Positions 1 through 12,157 of a stretch of 64,000 bases of DNA are shown in pieces. The stretch covers positions 3,924,501 through 3,988,500 of the forward strand of contig CM040748.1 in NCBI GenBank assembly GCA_022829145.1. Reading direction: 5' to 3'. Source of the stretch: Albula goreensis (Eukaryota; Chordata; Actinopteri; Albuliformes; Albulidae). The notes under the pieces were generated by a model. It did not search any database. It was not told where the DNA came from and worked only from the letters and a program-made list of their open reading frames with translations. The first letter of the stretch is position 1; each line of letters starts with the position of its first letter. A program made the translations under genes and the position numbers.

Positions 1-290
1 GTTGATTGCAACCCATTCCGTGTATTGATATTTTTGCACTAGCTATTTAAATAGCAGTGGGGATTATTTTATACATTTATACAGCTGGGTCTTTACTAAC
101 ACAGCTGGATATCTTCCTTAAAAGGAACATCAGCAGTGGTCTTATACTAAGGACTTAAATCTGCAGTTCACAGGGAGCAAAGCCAAGATAGTCAGTCTAG
201 GTAATATTCATCTCTGCTGCCCTGTGAATGTGCACTGCAATGGAAAATGTTCTTTTGCGTTTCAATGGGGTTTCAATGGTCTCTGCACAG

Positions 291-2225
291 GGTGACCACC
301 CCCACCAAGCTCAGAGTGGAGCGCTGGAGCTTCAGCTTCATGGAGCTGCTGAATGACCCGTTGGGAAGGCATGAGCTCATGCAGTACCTGGAGAAGGAGT
401 TCAGCGGTGAGCACCACAGTCCATTAGGAACCAAGAGGAGCGCCCAACACCATTACTAACCCAGAGGAGATAGAACCACACAGTTACAAACCCAGAAGTG
501 AGGGCACCACTCGCCATAACACACCAAGAGAAGATAACACTACTCACCATTACAAACCAAGAGTAGATAGCACCTCACACTGATACAAACCCAGAGCAGA
601 TATCACCACATACTGATACAAACTGAGAGGAACAACCACCACATGCTGTAACAAACTGAGAGTAGATAGCACCACACACGGCTTTAAACCCAGAGGAGAA
701 TTGCAAAATAAAAAAAATAAAAAGTGTTTCCATTTTTGGTGGATCTGATTCGGTATGCGTGACTATGAGTTTCTCTGAGACCTGGGCTTCTGATGTTACT
801 GCTGCATCAATTGATTTTGTTAATTTGAAGAGTTGTTTCGCCATTAATAATTGAGGAATACCCATTCATTTTTCATCAGCGGAGAACCTCTGTTTTTGGC
901 AAGCATGCGAAGACATCAGACACGGAGAGAACTCTAAAATCGCACAGAAAGTGGACGAAGTGTACAAGTAAGTGTGCCTAAAAGAGAAGCTAGAGCACAA
1001 ACAAAAGTTCTACAACATTCTGCTCTGAAACACAAGATTTGGCAGTTATGCTCTCTGACATGTTTGCAGGTCTCATGTAGTTTATTCTTATGGCAGTCCT
1101 TACAATGGATGAAAAGTGAAAGATTGGCCTATTATTTTCAGCAGCATGTTTGAATATGGCTTAATGTTCCTTAATTACATCAGTCCTTACTGCAGATATA
1201 AAATGAAAATGGATGTGAGGTCATGTCTATTTCCACAATGTGATTCTATACTCTAGGATTGTGATGTGATTTGGGTTTTCTGTAGGCAGTTCCTGGCTCC
1301 AGGTGCCACCAGATGGATCAACATTGACAGTAAGACCATGGAGAAGACTCTGCTGGGCATCCAGTCCCCTCATCGCTTCGTTATGGACGATGCTCAGATG
1401 CACATCTACTTCCTGATGAAGAAGGTGAGAGAGTCTCTTACGCAGCTTTGTGAAAATGGGTCAGTTTAGAGATCGTTCAGACAATTCAAAAATCGCCTTA
1501 GGTGTTTTTTGATTAGACAGCTGAGACAATTAATTTGTCTTATCCACTCGCTGTGCAGACATTGTTGTTGCCAATTATAAGGGGATGATCGCAGTGGCTT
1601 ATGGTGTTCTTCAGGCTCACGCAGGCAGCTTACGGTGGAAGTCTTCCTTAAGATCCATCTCTTTGATGTCAGCTGTCTGATTGATGTCCAATCACCTGTC
1701 CTGTCACCTGTCCTGATTTAATTCCTCTACTCACCTGCAGGACTCCTATCCTAGATACCTGAAGTCTGATCGGTACAAGAACCTGCTTGCCAAAGCCATA
1801 GTGCCACAAGAGACAAAGAAAAGGTAATGCTCGTTCTTTCCGTTCTCTGGAAAATGCAAAATCAGTGCCAGAAAAGACTTATCAGAGATCATCCATCTCC
1901 CTGTGGGCCGATGCGGATGATTCGCAGGGATAGATCGTTTTTCAGTGGCTTGCTGGAAATGTAACTGCTTGTTCTGTTCTATTATTAGTGCGTTTGAGTA
2001 TTATTTGTGAACGAGCCTCTGCCGGTCTGTCTCAGTGTCTTCCCTTTCATGAGACGACAGCGCCATTCCAGTCCCAGCCCTGCCCTGGCCTCCCACGCCA
2101 CGGAGGAGGACGGGAAGGCCAAAGCCGCGGGAGCGGGGTCGTCCCGGGGCGCAGGTGGGGGAGCAGGGGGCGCAGCACCTGCAGCCCAGACGGGTACCTG
2201 TTCCGGAACGGTCTCTCAAGTGTGA
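291..2225 (+). CDS. rgs11: Regulator of G-protein signaling 11 (R7 family), 3' part
   Basis: R7 RGS proteins pair with Gbeta5 through a GGL domain and speed GTP hydrolysis by Galpha-i/o, notably in neurons and retinal ON-bipolar cells. Five exons fit GT-AG rules with matching phases: 291-406, 880-967, 1286-1424, 1741-1823 and 2036-2225 (stop TGA at 2223-2225). Together they encode the complete RGS domain, seen as [43 protein letters not shown] and [16 protein letters not shown], then a Ser/Gly/Ala-rich tail starting [17 protein letters not shown]. The KEFSAEN wording and the HSSPSPAL tail fit RGS11 better than RGS9; the nearby pdia2 also supports RGS11. The DEP, R7H and GGL exons must lie upstream of base 1, so the gene is truncated only by the window edge. 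The junction of exons 1 and 2 makes the Ala codon (G|CG). RGS9 is the main alternative. Confidence 0.9.
407..705 (+). repeat. Diverged tandem repeat starting at the rgs11 splice donor
   Basis: From the donor GTGAGCACCAC at 407 the intron consists of about 8 diverged units of roughly 34-36 bp, each resembling ACAAACCCAGAGnAGATAGC followed by ACC-rich sequence. The first unit includes the splice donor itself, and a later unit near 490-520 (AAGTGAGGGCACCACTCGCC) still resembles it. Confidence 0.6.
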
Positions 2226-2899
2226 GCTTCAGCCGGCTGCCCCCGGCCCCCCCCCAGGCATGGGACCGGGGAGAATGCCCCTCTGAAGTTTGGGAGGGGG
2301 GCTCCAGTTCATTCCGTATTCATCAGTTTTTTTGGTTTTTTATCCACCGCTCAGTTAGTTCATTTATTCATTTAGCGTAATATGCTGTTAAAGACACATC
2401 TCACCAAGAAGGATAAGGTTCAGGGAGAGGACAGCGGGGCTGTGACAATGTAGAGAGACCGCTGGGGAAGCGTCTCCATTTTATACATATGCAAGGAGAG
2501 GTTTTGTACCCATAGATATACTCCAGTTAGTTTCTCCTGTGATTGTGGACTCATAAAGATTTCCTTGGTACCAAGTACTGTACATTTCCACGACTGACTG
2601 AAACTTCATTTACTGGCTTGAGATACCGATAATGATACTATTTTATATGTATCCATAACCACGTCTGCATTGACCAGAGGATCATGTACAAGACAATGAT
2701 ATGCTACTTAAACAATAATCTAGGTAAAAAAAAGCACTTTTCTTCCTTTACTGTGTTTCCGGAAACATGATCGAATGAATGGATGGAATCTAATTTTCTT
2801 ATTTTGTCTGTCTGTCTGCATGTATACCACTTTATAATTGAGGCAGTGCTGTGAGTTTCTATGCAGTTTGCTAATGCACAGTGTAATGCGAATGATTAC

Positions 2900-2905
2900 A
2901 ATAAA
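2900..2905 (+). terminator. Poly(A) signal of rgs11
   Basis: AATAAA lies about 675 bp after the rgs11 stop codon, in the same orientation, with GT-rich sequence (GTGTGTGCG) some 75 bp downstream. It is the first canonical signal after the stop, so the 3' UTR probably spans 2226 to about 2920. Confidence 0.6.
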
Positions 2906-2920
2906 CAAAGACGACTGTGC

Positions 2921-3370
2921 CGCATGGAACGCTCAATGTCATTTTCAACATACGGAGTTCAGTACAGAACTTACACAAGGTGTGTGCGTTTACTCTGCTA
3001 ATTCACCTACATGGCGCGTGGTGTTAGTGGAATCCAGAGCGGTTAAGTTGGGCGTTCCTGTGCCAGGGAGCAGCAGTGCAGACGCACTGTGTGGACGAAG
3101 GGCACAGTGATCAGCTGGGCCTGTATGCGCTGCAGAGGGAGCCGAGCAGCCAGCTGCTCTGCCATGCTATTGTGTAATTCGTGGATCAGAAATCAAGATA
3201 TTTCAGAAAGATCTGATGTTCCCTGATTAGCTCTGACCTCAGTGCTCCTCTCCGCCTCCTCTTTCTGCCTTTTTTCTCTTTTTTTCCTTTTTCTCTCTCC
3301 TCTGCTGCAGTTCTGTCTTTCCTCCCACCCTCTGGTCAAACCCTCTGCCTCCCCTGACTCACCCAAGCCT
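2921..3370. other. Intergenic spacer
   Basis: Nothing recognisable here except a T/C-rich stretch at 3240-3330 leading into the 21-bp minisatellite. No exon with matched splice sites and homology could be found. Confidence 0.5.
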
Positions 3371-4977
3371 CCCGCCCAGCTTCAGCTCTCCCTCACCCAG
3401 CTTCAGCCATCTTCAGCTCTCCCTCACCCAGCTTCAGCCATCTTCAACTCTTCCTCACCCAGCTTCAGCTCTCCCTCACTCAGCTTCAGCTCTCCCCCAC
3501 CCAGCTTCAGCTCTCCCCCACCCAGCTTCAGCTCTCCCTCACTCAGCTTCAGCTCTCCCTCACCCAGCTTCAGCTCTCCACCACCCAGCTTCAGCTCTCC
3601 TTCACCCAGCTTCAGCTCTCCCTCGCCCAGCTTCAGCTTCAGCTCTCCCCAACCCAGCTTCAGCTCTCCCTCACTCAGCTTCAGCTCTCCCTCACCCAGC
3701 TTCAGCCCAGCTTCAGCTCTCCCCAACCCAGCTTCAGCTCTCCTTCACCCAGCTTCAGCCCAGCTTCAGCTCTCCCCAACCCAGCTTCAGCTCTCCTTCA
3801 CCCAGCTTCAGCTCTCCCTCGCCCAGCTTCAGCTTCAGCTCTCCCCAACCCAGCTTCAGCTCTCCCTCACTCAGCTTCAGCTCTCCCTCACCCAGCTTCA
3901 GCCCAGCTTCAGCTCTCCCCAACCCAGCTTCAGCTCTCCTTCACCCAGCTTCAGCCCAGCTTCAGCTCTCCCCAACCCAGCTTCAGCTCTCCTTCACCCA
4001 GCTTCAGCTTCAGCTCTCCCTCACCCAGCTTCAGCTCACCCTCACTCAGCTTCAGCTCTCCCTCGCCCAGCTTCTGCTTCAGCTCTCCCCAACCCAGCTT
4101 CAACTCTCCCTCACTCAGCTTCAGCTCTCCCTCACCCAGCTTCTGCTTCAGCTCTCCCCAACCCAGCTTCAGCTCTCCCTCACTCAGCTTCAGCTCTCCC
4201 CAACCCAGCTTCATCTCTCCCTCACCCAGCTTCAGCTCTCCCTCACTCAGCTTCAGCTCTCCTTCACCCAGCTTCAGCTCTCCCTCGCCCAGCTTCAGCT
4301 CTCCCCAACCCAGCTTCAGCTCTCCCTCACCCAGCTTCAGCTTCAGCTCTCCCCAACCCAGCTTCAGCTCTCCCTCACTCAGCTTCAGCTCTCCCCCACT
4401 CAGCTTCAGCTCTCCTTCACCCAGCTTCATCTCTCCCTCACTCAGCTTCAGCTCTCCTTCACCCAGCTTCAGCTCTCCCTCGCCCAGCTTCAGCTCTCCC
4501 CAACCCAGCTTCAGCTCTCCCTCACCCAGCTTCAGCTTCAGCTCTCCCCAACCCAGCTTCAGCTCTCCCCCACCCAGCTTCAGCTCTCCCTCACTCAGCT
4601 TCAGCTCTCCCCCACCCAGCTTCAGCTCTCCCCCACTCAGCTTCAGCTCTCCTTCACCCAGCTTCATCTCTCCCTCGCCCAGCTTCAGCTCTCCCCAACC
4701 CAGCTTCAGCTCTCCCTCACCCAGCTTCAGCTTCAGCTCTCCCCCACCCAGCTTCAGCTCTCCCTCACCCAGCTTCAGCTTCAGCTCTCCCCCACCCAGC
4801 TTCAGCTCTCCTTCACCCACCTTCAGCTCTCCCCCACCCAGCTTCAGCTTCAGCTCTCCACCACCCAGCTTCAGCTCTCCATCACCCACCTTCAGCTCTC
4901 CCCCACCCAGCTTCAGCTTCAGCTCTCCCCCACCCAGCTTCAGCTTCAGCTCTCCCTCACCCAGCTTCAGCAGCTTT
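3371..4977. repeat. 21-bp minisatellite, about 75 units
   Basis: The core unit is CCCAGCTTCAGCTCTCC plus a variable CTCA/CCCA/CCAA/TTCA end, 21 bp in total. Some units carry an extra 6 bp (AGCTTC) or a 15-bp register change. Because the period is a multiple of three and carries no stop in several frames, it creates a 611-codon open frame on + and a 312-codon frame on -. No splice-site or homology support makes either a gene. Units differ mainly in a few positions, which suggests repeated local homogenisation. Confidence 0.95.
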
Positions 4978-5901
4978 TAGAGGTCCCTCCTCCTCCCTTG
5001 TCTGCTTCCATGCCACACCTATTTCTTGTCCTTTTTTACACAGATTAATTGAACCTTTTTTTACACACAGCACTTGATCGTCACTCCAGGCACCACAACC
5101 CAATGGGAGTTGTCATATCAAATTGTTTACTTAAATGTCTGAGCGTGTAACACAGACAGCTGGCTGTTGACCTCCCAAAGGTGACTGTAAGAGTATCATG
5201 GTTCAGCATGATCTCAGATTCTATCCCTGTACCATTATTGAGATCATCTGGAAAGATCACATTTGTATTTATAATGATATTGACTGCTTCACCAGAAACC
5301 AATGTAAATTAGGGTGGCATGGACATGTGCTACATTTAAATACAGGGTTTTTTTTTAATGCCATTATCTGAATTAAGGGCAACAATCATTTGAAATTATC
5401 AATGTAATGTCCATAAAAAATTAATGGGTCACCAGTAAAATCCCCACAGACAGGCAAAAGTTAATCGCGTTGAGGGCAGGCATTCCGCTGCATTCTGCTG
5501 ATTCTACATTACGCTTTAGCCCAAAGAGCTATTGATGCCCTGTAGCTCTGCTGCATTGAACTGAATGTAAGGGATTACTACAGATTGATCTGGTTAGCAC
5601 GCGGCCGTATACTAAATTAATATAACATTACTAATATGGTTTTGGCGTTAGTGAAGCTCCCTTTAAGCATATAGAATAAATATATATATATACATATAGT
5701 ATTAATGTCAACCACTATTTAATTTTATTCTGAACTCATTGGCTTAAAACCTTTTTCTTCCTGGCTGAAGCGCAGGGGAAATGTGTATCAAATGTGCAAT
5801 CAGGAAGGTATCAGTTGGTCCCAAACTTTACCAAACACTTCATTTTTTTCATTATTGCAACAGTGATTGAATCAGTCCCTTGCAGGTGAACTGCTTTGCA
5901 A

Positions 5902-5917
5902 CAGCGCCCTCTGCTGG
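5902..5917 (-). promoter_or_regulatory. CTCF-like motif
   Basis: On the minus strand it reads CCAGCAGAGGGCGCTG, which fits the vertebrate CTCF core (CCASYAGRKGGCRS) at every position. Motif match only. Confidence 0.5.
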
Positions 5918-6417
5918 CTTTGGAATGTCTGTGTTTGGAGCAGGAGGCCTCTTGATCCAGGTAATGGCATAAATAAAGTATTACGATAAGTTATATACAA
6001 AATTGATAAAACATTTTTTACAGCATTACATAATATTTCATTATGGTGAAATGGTCCATATTTCGTACATCAATTTTAAATTAAAACTCAACAAAATTTG
6101 GATTTGCAGCTCCGATCTAGGGTCATGGACGGAGTCTGCCCAGGAATGACTTTCCTGATCACTTTCTCTTTTTTGAATTGAATTCTCCAGGTGACTTAAC
6201 CAAAATTAAGTCAAGTAGTTACCTGAGTAATAAACAGGACCTGAACACAGTGCAGTGAATCTCATGCATACATTTAATTTTCTGTCACCTGTTACCCTCT
6301 TAACCTGTACCGTAACCTCCATTACCATATGGTGTGCTTTAACTTTAAGAGGTGGCTGCAGTTTCACTGTGGGAGATGTATGTAAGGCAAGCACATGCAT
6401 TTGTACGGATTCAGCTG

Positions 6418-6432
6418 GCCTCTAGGGGGCGC
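6418..6432 (+). promoter_or_regulatory. CTCF-like motif
   Basis: CCTCTAGGGGGCGCT on the plus strand matches the AGGGGGCGC core of CTCF sites, in the opposite orientation to the site at 5902. Motif match only. Confidence 0.4.
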
Positions 6433-7547
6433 TCATTACCAAGTCAAACCGTGTGTTGATTCCTCCAACCCTGACTGCTCACTGTTGGGCCACATAATGT
6501 TTGTCTGGGTTTCCTGCTCCATGAATACTTACATGATGGATTTCACATTTTTTGAATTTTATATTAGACATGTCCTTGTTCCACTTTCCATTTGGGGTTT
6601 ATTGCAGTGGAAATAAAGCACATTTAAAATGAATGAAATCTGTAAAAAAAAAAAAAAAAACTATGCATTGACCTGCTTTACTTTCTTTAAATATTAATTC
6701 TTCTTAAAGTGATAAATGCCTCTCACAGTGGTGTTGTGCGTTTAAATGCCCCGTTACGCAATCTCTCAGACAAAACACACCTAGTTTCAGCTTAGCTGCC
6801 GCAGTCCCACTTAATACCACGCCTGAAAACAATTCTGCACTGTTAGATCGCATCACGATCCATTTAATAGACTTCCAAAAAGCTCAAACTTAATATTCAA
6901 ATAGCAGAATAGTTTTATGAAATAAAAACTGCAATGACATGCTTTGCAATTTCTGTGTGCTCTTTTGAATCACAACACAGTTCAAATGTTCATGCAAACT
7001 ATGCATCTGCACATTGCTTTAGGACAATCTAGCAAATGAAGCTAAATGCACTGCAATGCCCAGCTCTACAGTTGATACAGACATACCATCAGTCCAACTA
7101 GCACAGGTGTTGACAAAGTTCAGATCAGAAGTGCTGTTTTTGTTGGTATGCCACTATAACATCCAGAATATCAGGAGTAATTTGGTTGATAATCTTGAAT
7201 CCCACAGTTTCTCTCTCAAAACTGTTTATTGGTTTTAACAAGGGCTGTTAGCTTGGTGTGCGCTGACTGTCACAGTGGCAGTGTGCCAGAAAAGCACTCT
7301 GGTTCATTGTGTTAGTTCCTGCTACAGAGGATTAAGTGTAATCTGCAATCAGATTTGTGTGTTTGCAACATTTTCTAATAAACCTCGCCAGTGCGTCCCA
7401 TGAAATGAAAATTTTAACACTTGCAATGCCAAATGTAATCAAAGGGTTATTTAATGTGAGATTAACAGATCGTTATTAATTATTCAGATTAATAATAAGT
7501 ACATCATCTTGAGTCAAACATCTGTGGCTTGATTGGCCATGTTGTGT

Positions 7548-8605
7548 ACTGACCATGGCTACCAGCTGCTGCTCCTTCTCCTTATTCTTACTCACCATGG
7601 CTACCAGCTGCTGCTCCTTCTCCTTATTATTACTGACCATGGCTACCAGCTGCTGCTCCTTCTCCTTATTATTACTGACCATGGCTACCAGCTGCTGCTC
7701 CTTCTCCTTATTATTACTGACCATGGCTACCAGCTGCTGCTCCTTCTCCTTATTATTACTGACCATGGCTACCAGCTGCTGCTCCTTCTCCTTATTATTA
7801 CTGACCATGGCTACCAGCTGCTGCTCCTTCTCCTTATTATTACTGACCATGGCTACCAGCTGCTGCTCCTTCTCCTTATTATTACTGACTTATTGCTCCT
7901 TCTCCTATTACTGACCATGGCTACCAGCTGCTGCTCCTTCTCCTTATTATTACTGACCATGGCTACCAGCTGCTGCTCCTTCTCCTTATTATTACTGACC
8001 ATGGCTACCAGCTGCTGCTCCTTCTCCTTATTCTTACTGACCATGGCTACCAGCTGCTGCTCCTTCTCCTTATTCTTACTGACCATGGCTACCAGCTGCT
8101 GCTCCTTCTCCTTATTATTACTGACCATGGCTACCAGCTGCTGCTCCTTCTCCTTATTATTACTGACCATGGCTACCAGCTTGCTGCCATGGCCTTCTCC
8201 TTATTATTACTGACCATGGCTACCAGCTGCTGCTCATTCTCCTTATTATTACTGACCATGGCTACCAGCTGCTGCTCCTTCTCCTTATTCTTACTGACCA
8301 TGGCTACCAGCTGCTGCTCCTTCTCCTTATTATTACTGACCATGGCTACCAGCTGCTGCTCCTTCTCCTTATTATTACTGACCATGGCTACCAGCTGCTG
8401 CTCCTTCTCCTTATTCTTACTGACCATGGCTACCAGCTGCTGCTCCTTCTCCTTATTCTTACTGACCATGGCTACCAGCTGCTGCTCCTTCTTATTCTTA
8501 CTGACCATGGCTATTCTTATTCTTACTGACCATGGCTACCAGCTGCTGCTCCTTCTCCTTATTATTACTGACCATGGCTACCAGCTGCTGCTCTTTCTCC
8601 CATGT
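7548..8605. repeat. 42-bp minisatellite, about 25 units
   Basis: The unit begins ACCATGGCTACCAGCTGCTG and continues CTCCTTCTCCTTATTATTAC-TG, 42 bp in total, with TTATTCTTA variants, one shortened unit near 7890-7912 and disturbed units near 8180 and 8500. The period is divisible by three, so long frames are open on both strands (minus strand repeat MVSNNKEKEQQLVA). There is no evidence that it is translated. It lies between the 3' ends of rgs11 and pgap6. Confidence 0.95.
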
Positions 8606-9280
8606 GCTCTTTGCCATGGTTACCACCCACAGACCCTCTTCCTCAGTTCATGCATTACTTTTGATTCCATGTCACATCACAGAAATGTAACCGTACAGGG
8701 GAACACATTACCTGTTACAAATAAAAATAGGCATGTTCTTCTCATGTCTGTAAAAGCTAGTTGGCTGTTTGTGTTTTACTGTTTCAACAAACTCTCAGCA
8801 AAACTATCATGAAACTTGAAAAGTGACAAATAACTTCAGAGGACTGGTAACAATGCTGTATGACAAAATCATGTGATTAAAACAGTTACAAACTGGAAGG
8901 TATGTTTGTATTTCTTGGTATATTGCTGTCTGTGTCCACACTCGTCCCATTTTTTTTAAATAGATTCAGTGCTAGCATTGACTGACAATGAAAACTGCTA
9001 TTGTTGTTGTTATATATATCTAAAAGGAACTACCTGACACTTAACATGTGGCAAAGTTGTTATGGGCAGTACAAAAAACACATGCCAAATGTAACTGCCA
9101 GAGATATGAAAAGGTTATCGCAGTTTCCAAGAAACATTCATTAAAAATGCAAACCGAGAACATCACGTCAATTGATTCTACCTCTGAACAAGCATTTGTG
9201 ATGTCTTCTCTGAAATGAAAACATGTTCACATACATAACAATAAAATTCAAAGAATAATCATTCAAAAAAATTATAGATT
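8606..9280. other. Intergenic AT-rich DNA
   Basis: No exon, transposon or strong motif was recognised. It lies just beyond the likely 3' end of pgap6. Confidence 0.4.
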
Positions 9281-9286
9281 TTTATT
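9281..9286 (-). terminator. Candidate distal poly(A) signal of pgap6
   Basis: Plus-strand TTTATT gives AATAAA on the minus strand, about 2.2 kb after the pgap6 stop codon. The choice of this signal is uncertain because the AT-rich 3' region contains other weak candidates. Confidence 0.35.
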
Positions 9287-9762
9287 ATATCTTTAGTGCT
9301 TAACATATATATTCGAAATAAAGCTAACCAAAACAACGACACAACAACAGAATTATCAAGTGCTTCAGTAGTATTAGCAACCTTCATTTGACGTACATTC
9401 CATTTCAGACAGCCTGTCACCATGTTTTACAGTAAGGTACGTAAGTAAAACTAATCACAAACGCTGGGTGGACCCAACACAAAACACATACAAAATCTCT
9501 TCAGTACTCAATCATGATTTCTGCACCGCTGTCTGCCAGCCAGTAAAGTAACTTATTGTGACAGAGGTTGGAAGGTGACTAAACCAAAGCTCTGTGTGGT
9601 TTTGTTTGACCTTAACCTGACACTAAAACAGGTGTACTTGTATCAGTCTTACTCAACAATAAAACTGTTAGGCAGATGAACTACTACAATAAATGAGTAG
9701 CTAAGTTACGGTCAAACATTGCTGTCACGCTTTACTGTATTGGCCCCTTGATTTAAATGATG

Positions 9763-9777
9763 CCACCAGAGGGCGCT
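9763..9777 (+). promoter_or_regulatory. CTCF-like motif
   Basis: CCACCAGAGGGCGCT fits the CTCF core well, on the plus strand. It is the third such site within 4 kb and lies beyond the 42-bp minisatellite from the other two. Confidence 0.5.
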
Positions 9778-10040
9778 CTAGGACATTGTCACACATTATG
9801 TATAGTGTTCTTTGATTTGATTTCATCAGCTAGGTCTAAATCTAAACAAAGCACAATCATTCAAGTGTTTGATCTTTAGAAAAAAGCTGACTAGATTACA
9901 ATAGGCTGAACTATTTTTGTGCAATGTTATAATGCAGTAATGGAAGCTCCTAGTAAGATCATGCCAGACACACCACAGCCCTGCAAAAATAAAGCAAAGA
10001 GCCGTTTCTTATTGCTTGTGCTGAAACGAGGTCCTTGGAG

Positions 10041-10077
<37 letters not shown>

Positions 10078-11249
10078 GGGAATACATATTATTTACAGAG
10101 AACATACATTCTTCTCTATTATAATGTAAAGGCTCATTCAAATCAATAAACTGCTTTATCATTTGTTTTCTTCAGAAATGAAAACATAAAACATGTTGAC
10201 AACCTTCAATAATTCATGGGTCATGAAAGAGGTCAACGCTGCCATGCCAGAAGTGTATCAAAGGGAGAGAGTTAAAATATCACATGATGGATGACTGAAC
10301 CCTCCTGGCAAAGGAGAATATTTACAGTGAATGTTTGATAAATGTTGTAAAACACAACTGCAACAGAAAAAAAAAAAAATCAAAAACAGAAATCAAATTT
10401 TAAAAACCATTTCACGTTTTGAGGCTTGCAGTGTAATGCTGAGTGTTTCAATACAGAGCTTATGTCTACTGATGAACTGCTCAACATGAACATATCCCAA
10501 AAAGTGTAGTAAAATGTATCCCTTGTACACTCATGAGACTAATCTAATCCATGAAACAGGTTTATAAAAGTGCTTAAGATATTCAAGTCTTGATAGATTT
10601 CACTTTCAGAGGAAAAACAAAAGACATTAAAAATTGTAAGACTATAAATATCTCATGGATACATTGCATTGCTTTCCATTCTAAGTCTAAAATATATACA
10701 TCTATTTTGGGGACACAAAGATGCAACACTCCTTTTCTGTGACACTGCGCTGGTCTTACTTATAAAAAGACTTCTTGGAAATATACAACTTTTGAGTAAA
10801 AGGGTTAATTCCTTTGTCTGATATAAAGACCATTTTATAAGCGATATTTAAATTTGGCAGAGACAATTAAGGTGCTTATGTAGTTATGTAATTTGGCAAA
10901 TAATGTATTGCACATGGAAGTACCTGTAGAAAATAGTGTGATTTTTGCATAGTGACAGCAAATAATTTTGAGATTGTCTCATCACATTTCTTCTCATGTG
11001 GTTTGTAGCATAAATGGTTTAAAAGTGTTAATAATCGTGTGAGCACAATACATCTTAGAAAATCTAAAACATATATTCTGTGCTCGACTCAAAAAGAACT
11101 ATATGCACCTCTTAGTTCATGACAGGAAATTGCACTTTAGAGTATCAATTTATCTCAGGGCCAAAACAGCTACACCTTGAACACACCTGGTAAAAAAAAA
11201 AGGCATGATGAACAAACTAAATTGTGTGTGAGTGTGTGTGTCTCTAGGG

Positions 11250-11342
11250 TTATCTTTGCACTTTTTGTACTGTTCTTATGCACTTTGCCTTGTAAGTCGC
11301 TCTGGATAAGAGCATCTAACAAATGCCCCTAATGTAATGTAA
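11250..11342 (+). mobile_element. Tail of a dispersed teleost repeat (L2-LINE/SINE type)
   Basis: GTAAGTCGCTCTGGATAAGA followed by GCATCTAACAAATGCC and repeated TAATG matches the 3' tail seen on many teleost L2-type LINEs and their SINEs. Only the tail is visible. It sits in the probable pgap6 3' UTR in opposite orientation. Confidence 0.55.
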
Positions 11343-11452
11343 TGGGACAGGGTTTGGGGTTTGGGTTTGGGTTGGGCGAAGGGGGCTGGGCAGGGGCATT
11401 ATGGGTGACTCAGAAGAAGGGGGGCTGCATCGCTGGGCTGCATCGCTGGGCC

Positions 11453-12124
11453 CTAGGTGACGGCGTAGAGCTCCTCCTTCTCGTTCTTGCAGATCTGGTA
11501 GCCGCAGAGTTTCTGTGACCAGCCCCAGGGCTCCTGGTGCCGGTCCCTGGGGGGAAGCAGGAACACCACGCTGCTGGCCACCATCACGTGCCAGATGCTG
11601 TGGGTGTAGTAGTAGTTGTCATCCGTCTCGGTGAACACGTACACAGACAGGCCGATGATGGCGGAGGCCAGGCCGGGGATCAGGTAGAACACCCAGCGCT
11701 TCCAGGTGGTGGGATAACACTGCCTCCGCTTCACACCTCTGTACACCTGTGGCAGGTACACACGCAAAACAGGACAGAGCAGAAGAGTGTGATTCCTCAC
11801 TTTCAGACTTATACTGCTGGGTAAAAACACAAGCACAAACATCCCCGTCTGATCTCAAACGACTTTGTGTGTTAACTTTACCTTTTTGATTTGCCTTTCC
11901 TTTATATTAAACCCTAGCTTTAAACCGCAAGAACACAATGATCATTTGCTGGAACACTATCTCAGCTTTAGCAGTTTGTAAAATTTTACTCAGATACATC
12001 TCATTAGAACTCGATGAAACTTTGTTCAAAGTTTCCCTGTTTATTCAGAGTTTGTTAAATATTGGGAAGAGGACTCCAGGTTTGCAATGGCCTTCTCACG
12101 AACTCCCACAGGGGTGTGATTTCT

Positions 12125-12157
<33 letters not shown>

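Larger units (their letters stand above)
4978..7547. other. Intergenic DNA between two minisatellites
   Basis: AT-rich sequence with a poly(A) run near 6643-6660 and two CTCF-like motifs listed separately. No coding exon could be supported on either strand. Confidence 0.5.
9287..11452 (-). other. Probable pgap6 3' UTR
   Basis: This AT-rich stretch follows the pgap6 stop codon on the minus strand and carries no other gene. It holds a T24-like homopolymer near 10046-10072, a CTCF-like site at 9763 and a dispersed-repeat tail near 11250-11342. The extent of the UTR depends on which poly(A) signal is used. Confidence 0.4.

Noticed and set aside
3242-5077. 611-codon open frame over the 21-bp repeat
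   Set aside because: The repeat unit has no stop in several frames on both strands, so long frames arise automatically; there are no splice sites or homology to support a protein.
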